DNA from: a bacterium
Lineage (GTDB): Bacteria; Babelota; Babeliae; Babelales; UASB340
Direction of reading: 5' to 3'
Assembly: GCA_030629005.1 (NCBI GenBank)
Contig: DAOVPV010000007.1
Location: 1-64,000, forward strand
DNA length: 64,000 bases
The notes under the pieces were generated by a model. The model searched no databases. It was given only the letters and a program-made list of their open reading frames with translations, and was not told the DNA's origin. Below, piece after piece: positions 62,515-64,000 of this stretch. The position numbers and the translations under genes were made by a program. How positions within the stretch are numbered: position 1 is the stretch's first letter; each line of letters starts with the position of its first letter.

Positions 62515-63975
62515 TTATAGCTTATATTGAGTTTCTAAGGTTTCTAAAACCTTAATAATCTGATTATAAACATCAACTTGTCGCTCTAATTTTATTTTTT
62601 GAAAATTTAACTCCACAGTTTTGGACCTATCTCTTTTAATCTGTCTTTTTACTAAATCTAACGCAACAACAGAACTATCATACTGCTCTTTTGCCAAGTC
62701 ATACGGAGTTTTATCATCTCTATTTTTATATAAAATAATATCAGAACCAGATCTATTTTTATTTATTAATGTTTTTATAAACTCCAACTTCCTTTCTACA
62801 GGCTCTCCGCAATCTGCTAAAACAACTAAATGCAATGGCGTATTTTTCCAATAATCTTGCAACATTGGATAAACTTTATTTTTTAACAAGGCATCCAGCC
62901 AAGCAACATTACAATTATTAGCAACAAAATGTATAAAAAACTTATGATAAGCATAATTCTTTCTTATAAATGTCATAAGTTCATTTTTTAATAATTCTTT
63001 TTTAGCAAGCAACTCTTCTTTATTTGCAAACTGACTAAACAAATTATTAAATAATACATCCTCAAATTTTAAAACATCAAAGAAAGGAGCCACGGCAAAC
63101 AAGTGTCCCATCATATTTTTTGTTTGTATAACATTTTCTTTTATTTTTTCCAAGTCACTATCGGCAAGCTTAAAAATATCTTTTGCAAATAAAAAAAGTC
63201 TATCCAAAACATCTGGGCCCAAGAATTTTGAAAAATCCACATCCTTAACTTCTAATAAAGTTTCTAATAAATCTATCTTTTTTAACGCACTAACAAAATT
63301 TTTTATTTTATCCGGATCAGTTACTTTAGAAATATTTTCAAAACTGCTCACCAAGTCATCTTTATCTATTTGCATCCTCCCTTTTTTAACAAGATTAGAA
63401 ATTGTACTTAAAGATGCAAATTTTAAAGCCAACGCCAACAATTCTTTTTTCTGCCTATCAGATAAATTAGAAATATCATAAGCATTAAAATATCTACTTA
63501 AAATATATTGACTATCTAATAAGACTAAATAATTTAAAGCTGCTTTTTGATTATCTTTAAATATATAATTCAATACTTTTTTCAATTCATAATCTGAAGT
63601 AATTTTAGATAAAATAGCCGTTTGTTTTATTTCATCATTTTCCAAAAGCGATTTATTAAATTCCGGAACATTTAAAGCTTTTAAGTCTGGTGTTAAATTT
63701 GCAATGTCTTCAGGATTTAGAGCCTTTAAATCAAATTTGATATTAGTTAACAAATTTCTTTTGTACAAACTCAAATTATTGTAAATTACCGGTGTTACCG
63801 GAGTAACCGTTGTTACCGGAGTAACCGTGTTGGAAAGCATCGCCTGAGGTTCTGAGAAATTATTATCCAGAATAATTTCGTCGGAAGAACACACCCGGCC
63901 TTCGCCAAAGGCTATGGCGGGCACGGCGAGTTTTAATGCTAATAAAAATATTAAAACTTTTTTTAGAATAAACAT
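62515..63975 (-). CDS. Exported ankyrin-repeat protein; signal peptide end built by a repeat element
   Basis: 486 residues. The signal peptide starts MFILKKVLIFLLALKLAVPA; residues from about L15 to D32 (LAVPAIAFGEGRVCSSD) are the reverse reading of the element at 63881-63940, placing PAIA|FG as a likely cleavage site within it. A VTPVTTVTPVTPV tract follows. The middle is alpha-helical. Ankyrin-like repeats near residues 385-445 (NTPLHLVVLADCGEPVERK, RDDKTPYDLAKEQY) and a C-terminal coiled coil end it. Secreted ankyrin proteins are common in host-associated bacteria. GGGGGAT precedes the start. Confidence 0.72.
   Translation of the reverse strand: MFILKKVLIFLLALKLAVPAIAFGEGRVCSSDEIILDNNFSEPQAMLSNTVTPVTTVTPVTPVIYNNLSLYKRNLLTNIKFDLKALNPEDIANLTPDLKALNVPEFNKSLLENDEIKQTAILSKITSDYELKKVLNYIFKDNQKAALNYLVLLDSQYILSRYFNAYDISNLSDRQKKELLALALKFASLSTISNLVKKGRMQIDKDDLVSSFENISKVTDPDKIKNFVSALKKIDLLETLLEVKDVDFSKFLGPDVLDRLFLFAKDIFKLADSDLEKIKENVIQTKNMMGHLFAVAPFFDVLKFEDVLFNNLFSQFANKEELLAKKELLKNELMTFIRKNYAYHKFFIHFVANNCNVAWLDALLKNKVYPMLQDYWKNTPLHLVVLADCGEPVERKLEFIKTLINKNRSGSDIILYKNRDDKTPYDLAKEQYDSSVVALDLVKRQIKRDRSKTVELNFQKIKLERQVDVYNQIIKVLETLETQYKL
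63794..63825. repeat. Two tandem near-palindromes (GTTACCGGAGTAAC)
   Basis: Copies at 63794-63807 and 63812-63825, 18 bases apart, encoding TVTPVT repeats in the ankyrin protein. Slippage or a binding site are possible. Confidence 0.7.
63881..63940 (+). repeat. 60-bp long-form element variant in the ankyrin gene
   Basis: Begins TCGGAAGAACACACCC and keeps the cassette GGCCTTCGCC..GGCACGGCGAG. The right end is shortened by 9 bases and degenerate (TTTTAATGCT). The lengths 69 and 60 are both multiples of three. Confidence 0.8.
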
Positions 63976-64000
63976 AAATCCCCCAAAAACAAATTGTCCC

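Noticed and set aside
36907-63940. The repeats as a CRISPR array
   Set aside because: Copies are kilobases apart, in both orientations and inside genes; there are no regular spacers or cas genes.

Overview
The window is strongly AT-rich bacterial DNA from an organism with a Gram-negative envelope: LpxC, LptD, a TolQ-TolR-TolA-TolB cluster, MurC, YidC and an outer-membrane barrel protein are all encoded. Gene packing is tight. Many genes carry N-terminal signal peptides and look like host-interaction or surface proteins: beta-solenoid paralogues, an ankyrin protein, an exported PPP-type phosphatase and an NlpC/P60-like protein. My best guess is a host-associated lineage with a reduced genome, such as Dependentiae (TM6)/Babeliae. 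That placement is inference from gene content only.

Layout. 1-2.8 kb: three minus-strand secreted beta-solenoid genes, two of them clear tandem paralogues (the first runs off the window). 2.9-4.9 kb: L-lactate dehydrogenase and an exported NlpC/P60-like protein. 5.1-23.9 kb: one long minus-strand str-S10-spc-alpha block, rpsL-rpsG-fusA-tuf-rpsJ through rpoA-rplQ, with secY, map, infA and rpmJ. It lacks rpmD (L30) and adk. 24-36.3 kb: rseP, lpxC, rplM, pyrG, exported phosphatase, pepP, lptD, recR, yidC. 36.5-39.7 kb: biotin carboxylase, biotin carrier protein, a MerR regulator and a membrane-anchored methyltransferase. 39.9-47.3 kb: truB, tolQRAB, ftsH, rpmB, rpsT and a VOC protein. 47.5-52 kb: a run of unrecognised exported proteins and an outer-membrane barrel. 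52-57 kb: cca, tRNA-Ala(GGC), a membrane protein, an aminotransferase and murC. 57-62 kb, minus strand: ffh-rpsP-khpA-trmD-rplS followed by a lipoprotein and a 50-residue membrane ORF. 62.2-64 kb: tRNA-Phe(GAA) and an exported ankyrin protein.

The most interesting signal is a family of short interspersed repeats confined to the right half (36.9-63.9 kb). A 21-bp form (left half TCGGAAGAA, right half ACATTTAATGTT) and a 69-bp form, which is the same sequence with a 48-bp GC-rich hairpin cassette in the middle, occur about 15 times. Both lengths are multiples of three. Many copies lie inside essential genes in frame: accC, the biotin carrier, truB twice, tolA, trmD twice (one of each form), a lipoprotein and the ankyrin protein. 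Read forward they add SEETFNV or a 23-residue SEEHTQ...FNV peptide. Read backward one copy supplies the signal-peptide cleavage region of the ankyrin protein. This closely resembles the logic of Rickettsia palindromic elements, but the sequence is not one I recognise. Related GC-rich hairpins abut the 3' CCA of both tRNA genes, and one is inserted within a 28-bp duplication that includes the 5' end of tRNA-Ala. Other repeats appear to have been recruited as transcription terminators.
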